26,322 nt of DNA from an uncultured Eubacterium sp. (GTDB taxonomy: Bacteria > Bacillota > Clostridia > Lachnospirales > Lachnospiraceae): contig CAJTTQ010000022.1 of NCBI GenBank assembly GCA_910579145.1, forward strand, positions 11,568 to 37,889, written 5' to 3'. Below are positions 16,534 to 24,531 of the stretch, piece by piece. The notes beneath the pieces are model-generated. The model did not search any database, had not been told where the DNA came from, and saw only the letters and a list, made by a program, of their open reading frames with translations. The position numbers and the translations under genes are program-made. The first letter of the stretch is position 1. Each line of letters starts with the position of its first letter.

Positions 16534-18081
16534 TCAATTTTCAGCCTTTTCATCTAATTCGAACCAAAATTCTACACCATTGTCGTAATTTTTTACGCCA
16601 TACCGCTGGTTATGGGCATCCATGATCGCCTTAACGATGGATAATCCGATCCCGTTGCCGCCGTACTCCCTCGTCCGCGCCTTATCCACCTTATAGAACT
16701 TATTCCATATCTTCCCAATCTCTTCATCCGGAATCTTTTCTCCCGTATTAAACACGCTGATCCTCGCCTTCTCCCCGCTGCTTTGTATTTTTACCTCGAT
16801 GATGCGCTCACCGCCGATGTGGTTGACCGCGTTGCTGACATAATTCATGACGACCTCTTCGGTCATATACTCATCCGCCCAGACAAATACAGGCTCCGGC
16901 TCGGCAAACGACACGGTGATCTCCTTTTGACGGAACAGGATAGCCGAAGATGCCAGTACCGACCGTACGACCTCCCGGACATCAAAATGTTCCAAGTGTA
17001 CCTGTCCGTTTCCAAATTCCAGCTGGTTCAGGCTCAAAAGCCGTTTGACCATCTGGTTCATTTTATCCGCCTCGTCGACGATGACCTCACAATAAAAATC
17101 CCGGCTCTCAGGGTCATCATTGACATTTTCCTGCAGCCCCTCGGCGTATCCCTGGATCAGCGCGATCGGCGTCTTCAACTCGTGGGACACATTCGCCAGG
17201 AATTCCTGGCGCATCTGCTCCTGCTCGGAACGGCGCTGTAAGTCAAGCTGCAATTCATTATTTGCTGTTTTCAACTCGGATATCGTCTCCTCGAGTTTGT
17301 CCGACAGGGAGTTCATGCTGTGGCCCAGCACGCCGATCTCATCCTTCCGGTCTTCTTCATACCGGACATCAAAATTGAGCTGTTCCATCTTCTGGGCCAG
17401 CTTTGCCAGTGCCAGGATCGGCTTTGTATACCGGTTGCTGACAAATATCATGATCAGGATGCAGAGGATCGTAACGGCAGCGCCGGCATAGGCCAGAAAT
17501 TCATTTGAAATCGAAGCGCTTTCCCGTATGCTCTGGTAGTTGGCGCGCACGTAGATCCAGTAATCCCCATTCAGTCCGCCGACGAGTTCGATATAACTCG
17601 AACTCGTCCGTTCATCGTACACTTTATAGAGCTCGTAATTGTCTGTTTTCCCGATCATCTCATAATTTTCATCAAACACATTTCCGAGCCGCTTGAACAT
17701 CACATATTTACTGAACTGCGCAATGTTCTTTTCCTTCATCTGTTCGCTCATACCGGGATACAGATAGTCGATACTGTTCACCATCCCGCTCTCTACATTG
17801 ACCCTCACTTCCATAATATACATGGTGACACTCGAATTCAGACTGATCTTATCGACCTCGTCATAGAGTTCATTTTTTTCTTCCACCGAGAGCGATTCCC
17901 AGTCTTTGGCAGCAAACAATTCAGCGGTCTGCCCGTACGCGCCGTCCATCGTTTTCTTTTTGAAATATTCATAATATCCGGGCAGCAAAAACAGATTCAT
18001 GATCCAGCATATGACGATGCTCAATATGATCATTCCGGCTGAAAGGAACACCAGCCGTAACCGAAGCGACTGTTTCATCAT
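16534..18081 (-). CDS. Membrane sensor histidine kinase (HAMP-HisKA-HATPase)
   Basis: A 515-residue two-component kinase. TM1 is at about 9-33, an extracytoplasmic sensor of ~160 residues follows, and TM2 is at about 195-217. The HAMP domain follows (RYTKPILALAKLAQKMEQL). The HisKA phospho-acceptor is His300 (LANVSHELKTPIALIQGYAEGL). The HATPase_c domain has the N box NYVSNAVNHI, a GEKIPDEE region and NGIGLSIVKAIMDAHN. Its partner regulator lies 9 bp upstream. The sensor domain is not one I recognise. The foldase gene in the same run suggests envelope monitoring, but this is inference. Confidence 0.95.
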   Translation of the reverse strand: MMKQSLRLRLVFLSAGMIILSIVICWIMNLFLLPGYYEYFKKKTMDGAYGQTAELFAAKDWESLSVEEKNELYDEVDKISLNSSVTMYIMEVRVNVESGMVNSIDYLYPGMSEQMKEKNIAQFSKYVMFKRLGNVFDENYEMIGKTDNYELYKVYDERTSSSYIELVGGLNGDYWIYVRANYQSIRESASISNEFLAYAGAAVTILCILIMIFVSNRYTKPILALAKLAQKMEQLNFDVRYEEDRKDEIGVLGHSMNSLSDKLEETISELKTANNELQLDLQRRSEQEQMRQEFLANVSHELKTPIALIQGYAEGLQENVNDDPESRDFYCEVIVDEADKMNQMVKRLLSLNQLEFGNGQVHLEHFDVREVVRSVLASSAILFRQKEITVSFAEPEPVFVWADEYMTEEVVMNYVSNAVNHIGGERIIEVKIQSSGEKARISVFNTGEKIPDEEIGKIWNKFYKVDKARTREYGGNGIGLSIVKAIMDAHNQRYGVKNYDNGVEFWFELDEKAEN

Positions 18082-18090
18082 GATCCCCCA

Positions 18091-18762
18091 TCAAATCTCA
18101 AATTTGTATCCCATTCCCCATATCGTCTTAATGTACTTCCCACACGTCTCCCCCATTTTGTTGCGCAGTTTCTTTACGTGAGTGTCGATCGTTCTCGCAT
18201 CGCCAAAGTAATCATAATCCCACACATGGTTCAAGATGCGTTCGCGGGACAGGGCAATATCCTTATTTTCCATAAAATAAGCCAAAAGCTCAAATTCCTT
18301 AAAACTCAAATCGACCTTTTCCCCGTCTATGGTCACTTCGTGGGCAGACCGGTTCAGCGAAATGCCGCCGTATTCGATCATATCTTCGGAAGACGCGTTG
18401 GCCCGCCGCAGGATGGCCTGCACTCTCGCCACAAGGATCTTCGGACTAAACGGTTTGGAAATGTATTCATCGACACCGAGCTCAAAGCCGCGCAGTTCAT
18501 CGTCCTCCGACCCGCGCGCCGTTAGCATGATGATCGGAACTTTGGAATACTGCCGGATTTCCCGGCACACCTGCCATCCATCCATTTTCGGCATCATCAC
18601 GTCCAAAATGACAAGGTCGATATTTTTTTCCTCCAAAAAAATATCGACCGCGCTCTCACCGTCGGCTGCCTCCAGTACATGAAAATCCTCCCGCACGAGA
18701 AAATCTTTTACGAGCTTTCGCATCCTCTGCTCATCGTCCACGACCAGTATTTTTTGTTCCAA
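18091..18762 (-). CDS. OmpR/PhoB-family response regulator
   Basis: A 223-residue regulator. The receiver domain is at 1-120 with Asp9/Asp10 (VVDDE), phospho-acceptor Asp54 (VILDVMMPKMDG) and the switch Lys in YISKPF. The C-terminal winged helix is at about 130-223 (LSFKEFELLAYFMENKD, RTIDTHVKKLRNKMG). It should bind DNA as a dimer when phosphorylated by the adjacent kinase. The start is TTG at 18762 with GGAGGG as ribosome site. It lies 33 bp after the small membrane protein gene. Confidence 0.96.
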   Translation of the reverse strand: MEQKILVVDDEQRMRKLVKDFLVREDFHVLEAADGESAVDIFLEEKNIDLVILDVMMPKMDGWQVCREIRQYSKVPIIMLTARGSEDDELRGFELGVDEYISKPFSPKILVARVQAILRRANASSEDMIEYGGISLNRSAHEVTIDGEKVDLSFKEFELLAYFMENKDIALSRERILNHVWDYDYFGDARTIDTHVKKLRNKMGETCGKYIKTIWGMGYKFEI

Positions 18763-18795
18763 ATCAATCCCTCCATTCTATACCTTTGAAGCGGT

Positions 18796-19371
18796 TCAGT
18801 CTGCATCCTGCTGCCCCAGCGCAGCCTCCCTCTCTTTGAGCTCCATCTCCCAGTGTTCGTATTTATTTATGAGTTCTTCCTCCATTTTGGCCTGATAATC
18901 CGTAAAATATGTAAAAATGGAGTACTCACTTTTTAGATCGATCACAACGATCGCGGCTACGATGACGACAAGCGCAAACACGATGACCTTCAATCTCTTA
19001 TTGATCAGGCGCTGCCCCTCATACATCCGCTTAAAACGGCTTCCGTCCGACGCCCTCGCCCCGGACGGGCGGGACTCCTGTACGACCACTTCACTCTGTC
19101 CGCCCTTAACCGGAATAACCGGCAGCCGTTCCGGCGGGATCTTCCCCCGGATGACTGCCGTATTCCGCAATTCATTCAAAAACGCATAGCCTACAACCGT
19201 AGTAAAAACATGTTCCTCCACCGCTTTTACGTATACCTTCCCCGCCACTTTGCCATCCATCAGATTAAATTTATTCCGCATCGCCTGAATGACCTTTTGT
19301 TCCATTACAGCCTGATCGTATACGTCCTTGTTATCAAATTGGTAGTGGGTAACGATCTGTTTGTCTGACAT
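18796..19371 (-). CDS. Small single-pass membrane protein of unknown function
   Basis: A 191-residue protein with no family I recognise. A soluble N-terminal part of ~120 residues contains an alpha/beta-looking region (KVYVKAVEEHVFTTVVGYAF) and a basic linker (SRPSGARASDGSRFKR). One membrane helix follows (LKVIVFALVVIVAAIVVIDL, about 127-146), then a charged helical C-terminus (EEELINKYEHWEMELKERE). There is no signal peptide, so the N-terminus is probably inside. It lies 25 bp after the foldase gene and 33 bp before the response regulator, so probably belongs to the same operon. Confidence 0.7.
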   Translation of the reverse strand: MSDKQIVTHYQFDNKDVYDQAVMEQKVIQAMRNKFNLMDGKVAGKVYVKAVEEHVFTTVVGYAFLNELRNTAVIRGKIPPERLPVIPVKGGQSEVVVQESRPSGARASDGSRFKRMYEGQRLINKRLKVIVFALVVIVAAIVVIDLKSEYSIFTYFTDYQAKMEEELINKYEHWEMELKEREAALGQQDAD

Positions 19372-19396
19372 AGCTTTCCTCTCTTTCCCCTCCTTA

Positions 19397-20584
19397 TCAC
19401 TCGAACGTCAGCTCATCCTCCTCGTCCGCCAGATCTTCTGCCGTTCCCTCTTTCGCATGTTCCCCGACAAAATCCTTGACGCGCTCGATCAGCATTTCAT
19501 CCCGCGGCCGGCTTCCCATACTTTCCTTATACTCCGCTTCCAATTCTTCCAGAGTCTTCGGTGCATCCGCATCTTCCCCTGCTTCTATCGACTCTTCCTC
19601 AGACTCCTCAGATTCATCCGATTCATCGGTTCCGAGCATTTCTGTGAGCGCGTTTTTGTAATACTCGTCATCCATCGTGATCCCCTCTTTGGACGCAATG
19701 GTTTTCGCAATCATAATGTCGGTAACGGTCTCAGTCGCAATCTCTTCCAACCCGTCTTCATCCATTCCGAAACTCTCCAGCAACTCATTGACACCCATGC
19801 CGGAAAGTTCGGCAAAACTCGTATACATTTTCGAAACGTCTTCATTTGCGCTGGCGAGCATCTTTTCGGGAACAGATTTTACTTTTACGCCTTCCCTGAG
19901 TTCATCCCACACCAATTCACCCTTGCTGTCCCGGTTTTCTTCTAACTGCAATGCCTTTTCGTACTCAAAATATTCCTGTACCGTATTGCATTTTCCCTCC
20001 GAGGCTTTCTGTGCCGTTTTATCACTGAACTTTTCATGCACCTTGATGGTAAACTGGACGGTCTTCCCCGCCAGGGTATCATCGTCATAGTCCGCTGGAA
20101 ACTTGCAGTCGATCGTCTTCTCTTCCCCTTTTTTTATCCCGACGATCCCTTTTTCAAAGTCTGGCACATACTCTCCCTTGCCGATCCATACATACGCGTC
20201 CTCCTCGGAAGCATCCTCTAGTTTTTCACCATTTAAACTTCCGGTAAAATCAATATTTACAAGATCTCCGTCCGTCACGGTATCATCATTTTCTATCTCT
20301 GTCTCCTCCGCCGCGGAGATCATGCCGGAATAAACGTCCTCGTCCATCGGCTGTACATCTGCCGTCAACCCTTTGTACTCGCCTAATGTAATATAACCCG
20401 CTTTTTGAAAATCATATATTTCACCATCGTCGAGTTTATCTGCCGATTGAACAGACAATTCTTTATAGATCAGCATACCCAGACCGCCGATCACCATTCC
20501 TGCCGCAAGTGTACAGGCCGCAAGGATGACTACCGTTTTTGCCTTGATTCCATGATTACTTCCTTTTTTTTCGCTTTTACCCAT
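19397..20584 (-). CDS. Membrane-anchored trigger-factor-like FKBP peptidyl-prolyl isomerase
   Basis: A 395-residue protein. A basic N-terminus and one membrane helix (about 17-41) place it outside the cell as a signal-anchor protein. An FKBP-type domain follows (about 98-190: DGDLVNIDFTGSLNGEKL, AYVWIGKGEYVPDFEKGIVG, VQFTIKVHEKF). A helical region then resembles the trigger factor C-terminal chaperone arms (VQEYFEYEKALQLEENRDSK, SMGSRPRDEMLIERVKDFV). The trigger factor ribosome-binding domain is absent. A Ser/Asp/Glu-rich stretch (about 321-342) interrupts the arm. The likely job is folding of exported proteins. It has its own promoter and heads the run that includes the two-component pair. 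Confidence 0.88.
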   Translation of the reverse strand: MGKSEKKGSNHGIKAKTVVILAACTLAAGMVIGGLGMLIYKELSVQSADKLDDGEIYDFQKAGYITLGEYKGLTADVQPMDEDVYSGMISAAEETEIENDDTVTDGDLVNIDFTGSLNGEKLEDASEEDAYVWIGKGEYVPDFEKGIVGIKKGEEKTIDCKFPADYDDDTLAGKTVQFTIKVHEKFSDKTAQKASEGKCNTVQEYFEYEKALQLEENRDSKGELVWDELREGVKVKSVPEKMLASANEDVSKMYTSFAELSGMGVNELLESFGMDEDGLEEIATETVTDIMIAKTIASKEGITMDDEYYKNALTEMLGTDESDESEESEEESIEAGEDADAPKTLEELEAEYKESMGSRPRDEMLIERVKDFVGEHAKEGTAEDLADEEDELTFE

Positions 20585-20620
20585 GACACATTGTCCTTCC
20601 TGTTTTTTATTTGTAAAACG

Positions 20621-20629
20621 ATTGTATCA
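20621..20629 (-). promoter_or_regulatory. Extended -10 promoter before the foldase gene
   Basis: On the minus strand TGATACAAT combines a TGn extension with TACAAT (20621-20626), 37 bp before the start codon. The upstream -35 region is a T run without a good hexamer. Confidence 0.5.
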
Positions 20630-20638
20630 TATAATTGT

Positions 20639-20678
20639 GAAAAAAAAAAGAAAAGACAGAGATTATTTTCTGTCTTTT
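20639..20678 (-). terminator. Strong leftward terminator with no adjacent leftward gene
   Basis: On the minus strand AAAAGACAGA (20669-20678) pairs perfectly with TCTGTCTTTT (20651-20660) across an 8-nt loop, followed by C and a long T-rich run (20639-20650). It would stop leftward transcription before the foldase promoter. The nearest leftward gene ends at 21590 and has its own terminator. Confidence 0.75.
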
Positions 20679-20698
20679 CAAAGAAAGCTTTTTACCTG

Positions 20699-21181
20699 AT
20701 GGGATTATCAAGGCTTGACTCCAAAAAATATCAGACTGTCCTGAACTTCAGGCGCCAGCTTCCGAAATCTCCCTCTGGATGTATTATATCAGAACACATT
20801 GAGGTTTGCAATAAGCAAATTGATGAATATGGAGAATTGGCAGTGAGCCATTTAACACGAACACACAAGGAGTTTAGTGAGGCTGAGCTGCAAGAAATCG
20901 TTTCTTTATATCAAGCTGGTAAGACCACCCGTGAATTGGGGGAAATGTTCAAGGTCAGTAAAAATACGATTGGCCGTCTTTTGAGAGAACAAGGAGTAGA
21001 AATTACCAGAAGCAAAGCCCAAGCCAGGCTAAATGCCAAAAAAGTGATTTCCATGTATGAGGACGGTCTTACATCTACACAAATCGCTAAACAACTTGGC
21101 GTAGGTGCGCAGGTAATTCTTAGATGCTTAAAGAACCATGGTGTCAAAATCAAGAGTAGATGGGACTATGAGCAGAAATGA
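20699..21181 (+). CDS. Double helix-turn-helix protein
   Basis: A plus-strand gene amid minus-strand genes. The confident part is a small DNA-binding protein with two resolvase/homeodomain-like helix-turn-helix units: SEAELQEIVSLYQAGKTTRE-LGEMFKVSKNTIGRLLREQGV, and KKVISMYEDGLTSTQIAKQL-GVGAQVILRCLKNHGVKI. The start is uncertain. The ATG at 20699 (160 residues) has no ribosome site. The in-frame GTG at 20843 (112 residues) has GGAG 8 nt upstream and is my preferred start. No catalytic domain follows, so it may be a regulator or the DNA-binding remnant of a recombinase or transposase. A rightward terminator lies at 21409-21438. The AT-rich sequence unlike the left-hand block suggests acquisition by transfer. 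Confidence 0.6.
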   Translation: MGLSRLDSKKYQTVLNFRRQLPKSPSGCIISEHIEVCNKQIDEYGELAVSHLTRTHKEFSEAELQEIVSLYQAGKTTRELGEMFKVSKNTIGRLLREQGVEITRSKAQARLNAKKVISMYEDGLTSTQIAKQLGVGAQVILRCLKNHGVKIKSRWDYEQK

Positions 21182-21408
21182 CTCTACTTTTCCGACACAG
21201 CGAACAGCGAAACCGCCCCCACGATTGAGCGTATTCTGGGGATATATACCACCGGAGTAAGTATATTTTGCCAGGAAGACTTTTTATATCATAATAATCT
21301 TGGATGTCAATAGCATTGTGGAGTGGTATGGCATTTGCCTGTGGAAAATTTTCGCGTATTCGTTGCTGAGTAGTTACATCAGCAACGAATACGCTCGCAC
21401 CATAAGGG
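21182..21408. other. Gene-free stretch with a long perfect inverted repeat
   Basis: No convincing gene lies here; open frames on both strands lack ribosome sites and family features. The striking element is a perfect 15-bp inverted repeat: GCGTATTCGTTGCTG (21354-21368) and CAGCAACGAATACGC (21380-21394), with the 11-nt loop AGTAGTTACAT. No T run follows on either side. It is preceded by a 10-bp palindrome, GAAAATTTTC (21344-21353). Confidence 0.6.
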
Positions 21409-21438
21409 ATTTTCAGCGGATTCTGCTGAAAATTTTTT
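21409..21438 (+). terminator. Rightward terminator after the helix-turn-helix gene
   Basis: ATTTTCAGC (21409-21417) pairs with GCTGAAAAT (21425-21433) around a 7-nt loop and runs into TTTTTT (21433-21438). It is oriented for the plus-strand helix-turn-helix gene, although 228 bp after its stop. Confidence 0.65.
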
Positions 21439-21523
21439 GTTTCTATATCTGTGAATCGGGCTGATTTTGTGAGTTTGTGCAGGCTTGCAGAGAAGCATAA
21501 GAGCTTTATAGTAGCTTTACAGT

Positions 21524-21556
21524 AAAAAATCATGGCCCACCAGGAAGGTGAGCCAT
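21524..21556 (-). terminator. Terminator of the exported-protein cassette
   Basis: On the minus strand ATGGCTCACC (21547-21556) pairs with GGTGGGCCAT (21532-21541, one G-U pair) across a 5-nt loop, followed closely by TTTTTT (21524-21529). It lies 34 bp after the stop of the transglutaminase-like gene. Confidence 0.75.
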
Positions 21557-21589
21557 TTATCATTTGTTGGGTCGGGCGAAATTACCATC

Positions 21590-22744
21590 TTACCATTCGG
21601 ACCGAGGGATGTAATAATGTATTAGTCCTCCTTTTTTTGTCATTTGAGCACCAGTTGACGCTTCACGCATCGTAATCCTTACATAAGGCATCTTCAGTTC
21701 TCGTTTCTCGGCATCTATTTTTTTAATCTTTTTGTCCATTTTGTGCGGGCGCCTATATCTTGTAGAAACGGACTTGTAGCCTACATAATCATTGTAATTC
21801 ATTAAGTCTCCATTCGATATCACACTGTATTTTGTATTCCTGTTCAAGGTTCTAACCTTGACCCGTGCCACAGCATGATTCTCAGATGTACTACGAAAAT
21901 AGTCACAGTCGCCGATATCGAACATGGCGCATATTTTACATGTCGCCGAAGCAAAATCAGCACACTTACCATATGCTTTACTTTCATGCAACGCCTTAAA
22001 GGTCGTACGACTACCGTCAAGCGTATAGCGCATTGCGAACTTGCCCCATTTATTTGTTCCAATAGGTAGCATAATTCTCGCCTTCATTGCCTCAGACAAC
22101 TTATAGAATTTTGTCCTGTGTAGATAACCGCTCAATTCCCGTAGAGAAGCGATAATTTCGTCCAATTTCGTTGGGATGTTCTCTTTAGAAACTTTTTCGC
22201 CTGAAACAGTTGCCCCTGTAGTAGCTCCGATAGTAAGCAGGATTTGTATTCTTTCGCTGTCATTGACAGCCTGATTACGAATATTCCCAAGCTCAGAGAT
22301 TGTTTTGTCAACATAATCAATAAAGAACTTGTAACGTTGCTTGGCAAATTTAATCCCATAGATATATTCTTCGCAGTTTCGTGAGGATACCGTGCAATAG
22401 GTATATCCTTTTGCTGTGCTTGTTGACGCCCCACTTAAGATAATCGGGTAGAAATCGCACCGGTACTCGGTGCAGAGTGCCACTTTGTCCATGAGTTTCT
22501 CGGCTTTCTTGTGAAAGCTTTTCGTGTTGCCTTTGACGCGCAGTTTGAACTTTTTTCCACGCATGAGTTGTTTGTGAACATGTTTCGCGGTCTTTTGGTT
22601 GACCTTTGTGATGGTGATAGTTTTGACCTTTGGTTTGGATTTTGCGAATGCATCTTGTTGCAGAAACAAAACTCCGATTGTCATTAGCCCGATGAGTATT
22701 ACTAGACTAAACCACGTGTTACGAAAAGACTTCTTTGCCTTCAT
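21590..22744 (-). CDS. Secreted transglutaminase-like protein
   Basis: A 384-residue exported protein. The signal peptide covers residues 1-34 (TWFSLVILIGLMTIGVLFLQ core, ending DAFAKS). The C-terminal half carries a transglutaminase/protease-like pattern: Cys261 in YGKCADFASATCKI, His290 in SENHAVARVKV and Asn311/Asp313 in VISNGDLMNY as the likely third residue. This resembles the Cys-His-Asp core of secreted transglutaminase-like proteins in Clostridia. The middle (about 125-235) is helical and not recognised. The ATG at 22744 is chosen because AAAGGAGG lies 8 nt upstream and a signal peptide follows; the longer frame to 22795 has no support. It is the last gene of the exported cassette. 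Its leader resembles that of the first cassette gene. Confidence 0.75.
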   Translation of the reverse strand: MKAKKSFRNTWFSLVILIGLMTIGVLFLQQDAFAKSKPKVKTITITKVNQKTAKHVHKQLMRGKKFKLRVKGNTKSFHKKAEKLMDKVALCTEYRCDFYPIILSGASTSTAKGYTYCTVSSRNCEEYIYGIKFAKQRYKFFIDYVDKTISELGNIRNQAVNDSERIQILLTIGATTGATVSGEKVSKENIPTKLDEIIASLRELSGYLHRTKFYKLSEAMKARIMLPIGTNKWGKFAMRYTLDGSRTTFKALHESKAYGKCADFASATCKICAMFDIGDCDYFRSTSENHAVARVKVRTLNRNTKYSVISNGDLMNYNDYVGYKSVSTRYRRPHKMDKKIKKIDAEKRELKMPYVRITMREASTGAQMTKKGGLIHYYIPRSEW

Positions 22745-22752
22745 GATAATTC

Positions 22753-22797
22753 CCTCCTTTCTATGTGCACATAAACTCGTTTTCTCAAACACCAAAA
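22753..22797 (-). promoter_or_regulatory. Leader shared with the first cassette gene
   Basis: On the minus strand this leader contains TGTTTGAGAAAA (22780-22791), GCACAT and AAAGGAGG in the same order and near-identical spacing as the leader of the Ig-like gene (25905-25945). It also contains the palindrome ATGTGCACAT. It may be a duplicated 5' untranslated element. Confidence 0.5.
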
Positions 22798-22810
22798 AAT
22801 CACTTTCTTT

Positions 22811-22936
22811 CTACTTCTTACGTTTTTTAACAATCACGCAAACAATTATCGCTAAACAAACTACAAAAGTTACGGCAATATTTCTGTTAAAGCCTAGTCT
22901 AGATGGTTTTGCCTCGGTTTGAATCCGATAAGTCAC
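22811..22936 (-). CDS. Possible 41-residue membrane peptide or surface-protein remnant
   Basis: A short frame starting at GTG (22936) with AGAAGGG 4-5 nt upstream. It encodes a polar N-terminus (TYRIQTEAKPSRLGF), one membrane helix (NIAVTFVVCLAIIVCVIV) and a basic tail (KKRKK) at the stop. A helix plus basic tail is what the C-terminal anchor of a Gram-positive surface protein looks like, so this could be the end of a lost larger gene rather than an independent peptide. The ribosome site can be closed by a CCTTCT/AGAAGG hairpin (22941-22961). It lies between the WG-repeat lipoprotein and the transglutaminase-like gene. Confidence 0.4.
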   Translation of the reverse strand: MTYRIQTEAKPSRLGFNRNIAVTFVVCLAIIVCVIVKKRKK

Positions 22937-23031
22937 CTACCCTTCTGATATTTTTAGAAGGAAAAGCACCCTAGAATCTACTCTCAAAGATCTATTGTTT
23001 CTAAGTGTTTACAAGCTTCTTATAACAGTCA

Positions 23032-24510
23032 TTATGCTCCCTGCATGCTTACAAACTTTGCAGGAATTATCCAATCTCCATTTGCATCGATAATTCCCCA
23101 AAGACCTTTATACTGAGCTCGTGCATAGCTGTCATCACTAGAGAAACCTGTGCATTTGTCATAGACAATATCTATTACGACATTACCCTCAGAAGATACA
23201 TAGCCATATTTAGGCTTTTCGCCTGCTTTCAAATCTATTCCATCATAGGAAATTACCTTAAAAATGTTCTTGCTACTGCCAAAATCTTCTCTATACGTCA
23301 AAGGCTCTTGCACTTTTGCTAAAATATTACCGGCTCTATCTATATACATTGATGTATTATCCTTGGAAACATGAAAAAAGTGGTTTCCATTAGCGCCTCT
23401 AAGGCTAATACCTTGAAAAGAATCATATTGTGGTTTTACCAGCCACTCACCAATTGTATCTATGCAACCCACAAGGTCACTTTTGGGATCTCGAACCCAA
23501 ACATATGTCTTGTTGATTTCATTATCATAATAAAGTGATCCTACTAAACCAAAATACTCATCTCCCTGAGGAAGCACCTTCTCACCTTTTTTATTAATGA
23601 GTGCACAATAATTGGTCTTCCCATCTGCTTCTATTTTCTGCACAAGGCATAGATTGTCTCTCCACAGCATTGAAGAATCAATTGGTGCATAAATCGGGTC
23701 ATCAATCAGATAATTGCCATTTTTGTCAATAAGATAGTATCCGAACGCATGATCTCCATCTCTGCCACGGACAAAAGCTACCCCTTCCGAAAAAGGGTAT
23801 ACCTCTTCAAAAGTTGGCTGAATAACAAACTCGCCCGATTGATCAATATAACCCCAAAGACCATCTGATTTAACAGCAGCTATTCCATTGGAAAAATTTT
23901 TTGCTTCATCAAAGACACCAGAAAAAATATTTTCTCCTGATGTGTTGATATATTCATAGCCATATCCTCTAGAAACAATGGCAATTTCATCTACAAATTC
24001 ACGCGCCTCTGTATATTGAGGTTCAATTTGATATTTTCCAGTTTTATCGATATAGCCATACAGACCGCTATCTACATCTTTCACGTAGGCAAGGTCACAC
24101 GAGAACTCCCCTACTTCACTAAAAGTTGGCTCGACAATATATTTTCCAGATTTGTCTATTATTCCCCATAATCTTTTTGCGTTTTCATGAACACCTACAA
24201 AACATATTCCAGATGAGAAAGGATTATATTTGTCAGCTATACCGTCAAATTTTGGTTCTATCACATACTCTCCGGATGCATTGATAAACCCATACAATCC
24301 ATTTTCGTCCTGCACCCAGAGAGGTGCATCTTCAAAAAGTTTTTCAAATGCAGAAAGCTTTTTGCCTTTGTCACTATTTTTTTCTTGGTTATTTTCGCTT
24401 GCTTCAACAGGCTTATCAGAGGTTGTTTTATCATTACCCCCATTTGTGCAGGAACATAACAAGAAAATTACGGACAATACTCCTAGTATTGTTATACATT
24501 TATGCTTCAT
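23032..24510 (-). CDS. WG-repeat lipoprotein
   Basis: A 492-residue exported lipoprotein. The signal peptide ends in a lipobox (LLCSC, lipidated Cys about 21), and a Ser/Asp/Asn/Lys-rich linker follows. The rest is about ten WG-type repeats of ~35-45 residues, such as LWGIIDKSGKYIVEPTFSEV, LYGYIDKTGKYQIEPQYTEA, LWGYIDQSGEFVIQPTFEEV and, at the end, LWGIIDANGDWIIPAKF. WG repeats form beta-rich surface proteins of largely unknown role, probably in binding. The middle repeats are more divergent. It starts 21 bp after the Ig-like gene with AGGAG 8 nt before ATG, so the two are co-transcribed. Confidence 0.9.
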   Translation of the reverse strand: MKHKCITILGVLSVIFLLCSCTNGGNDKTTSDKPVEASENNQEKNSDKGKKLSAFEKLFEDAPLWVQDENGLYGFINASGEYVIEPKFDGIADKYNPFSSGICFVGVHENAKRLWGIIDKSGKYIVEPTFSEVGEFSCDLAYVKDVDSGLYGYIDKTGKYQIEPQYTEAREFVDEIAIVSRGYGYEYINTSGENIFSGVFDEAKNFSNGIAAVKSDGLWGYIDQSGEFVIQPTFEEVYPFSEGVAFVRGRDGDHAFGYYLIDKNGNYLIDDPIYAPIDSSMLWRDNLCLVQKIEADGKTNYCALINKKGEKVLPQGDEYFGLVGSLYYDNEINKTYVWVRDPKSDLVGCIDTIGEWLVKPQYDSFQGISLRGANGNHFFHVSKDNTSMYIDRAGNILAKVQEPLTYREDFGSSKNIFKVISYDGIDLKAGEKPKYGYVSSEGNVVIDIVYDKCTGFSSDDSYARAQYKGLWGIIDANGDWIIPAKFVSMQGA

Positions 24511-24531
24511 ATCATCATCTCCTGTTCTAAA

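Noticed and set aside
21150..21563. A 137-residue minus-strand open frame overlapping the end of the helix-turn-helix gene
   Set aside because: It has no ribosome site or recognisable domain, runs through the 15-bp palindrome, the plus-strand terminator and the cassette terminator, and overlaps a better supported gene.
22941..22961. CCTTCT/AGAAGG hairpin as terminator of the WG lipoprotein gene
   Set aside because: Only a 6-bp stem and no T run in the direction of transcription; at most it could mask the ribosome site of the short frame downstream.
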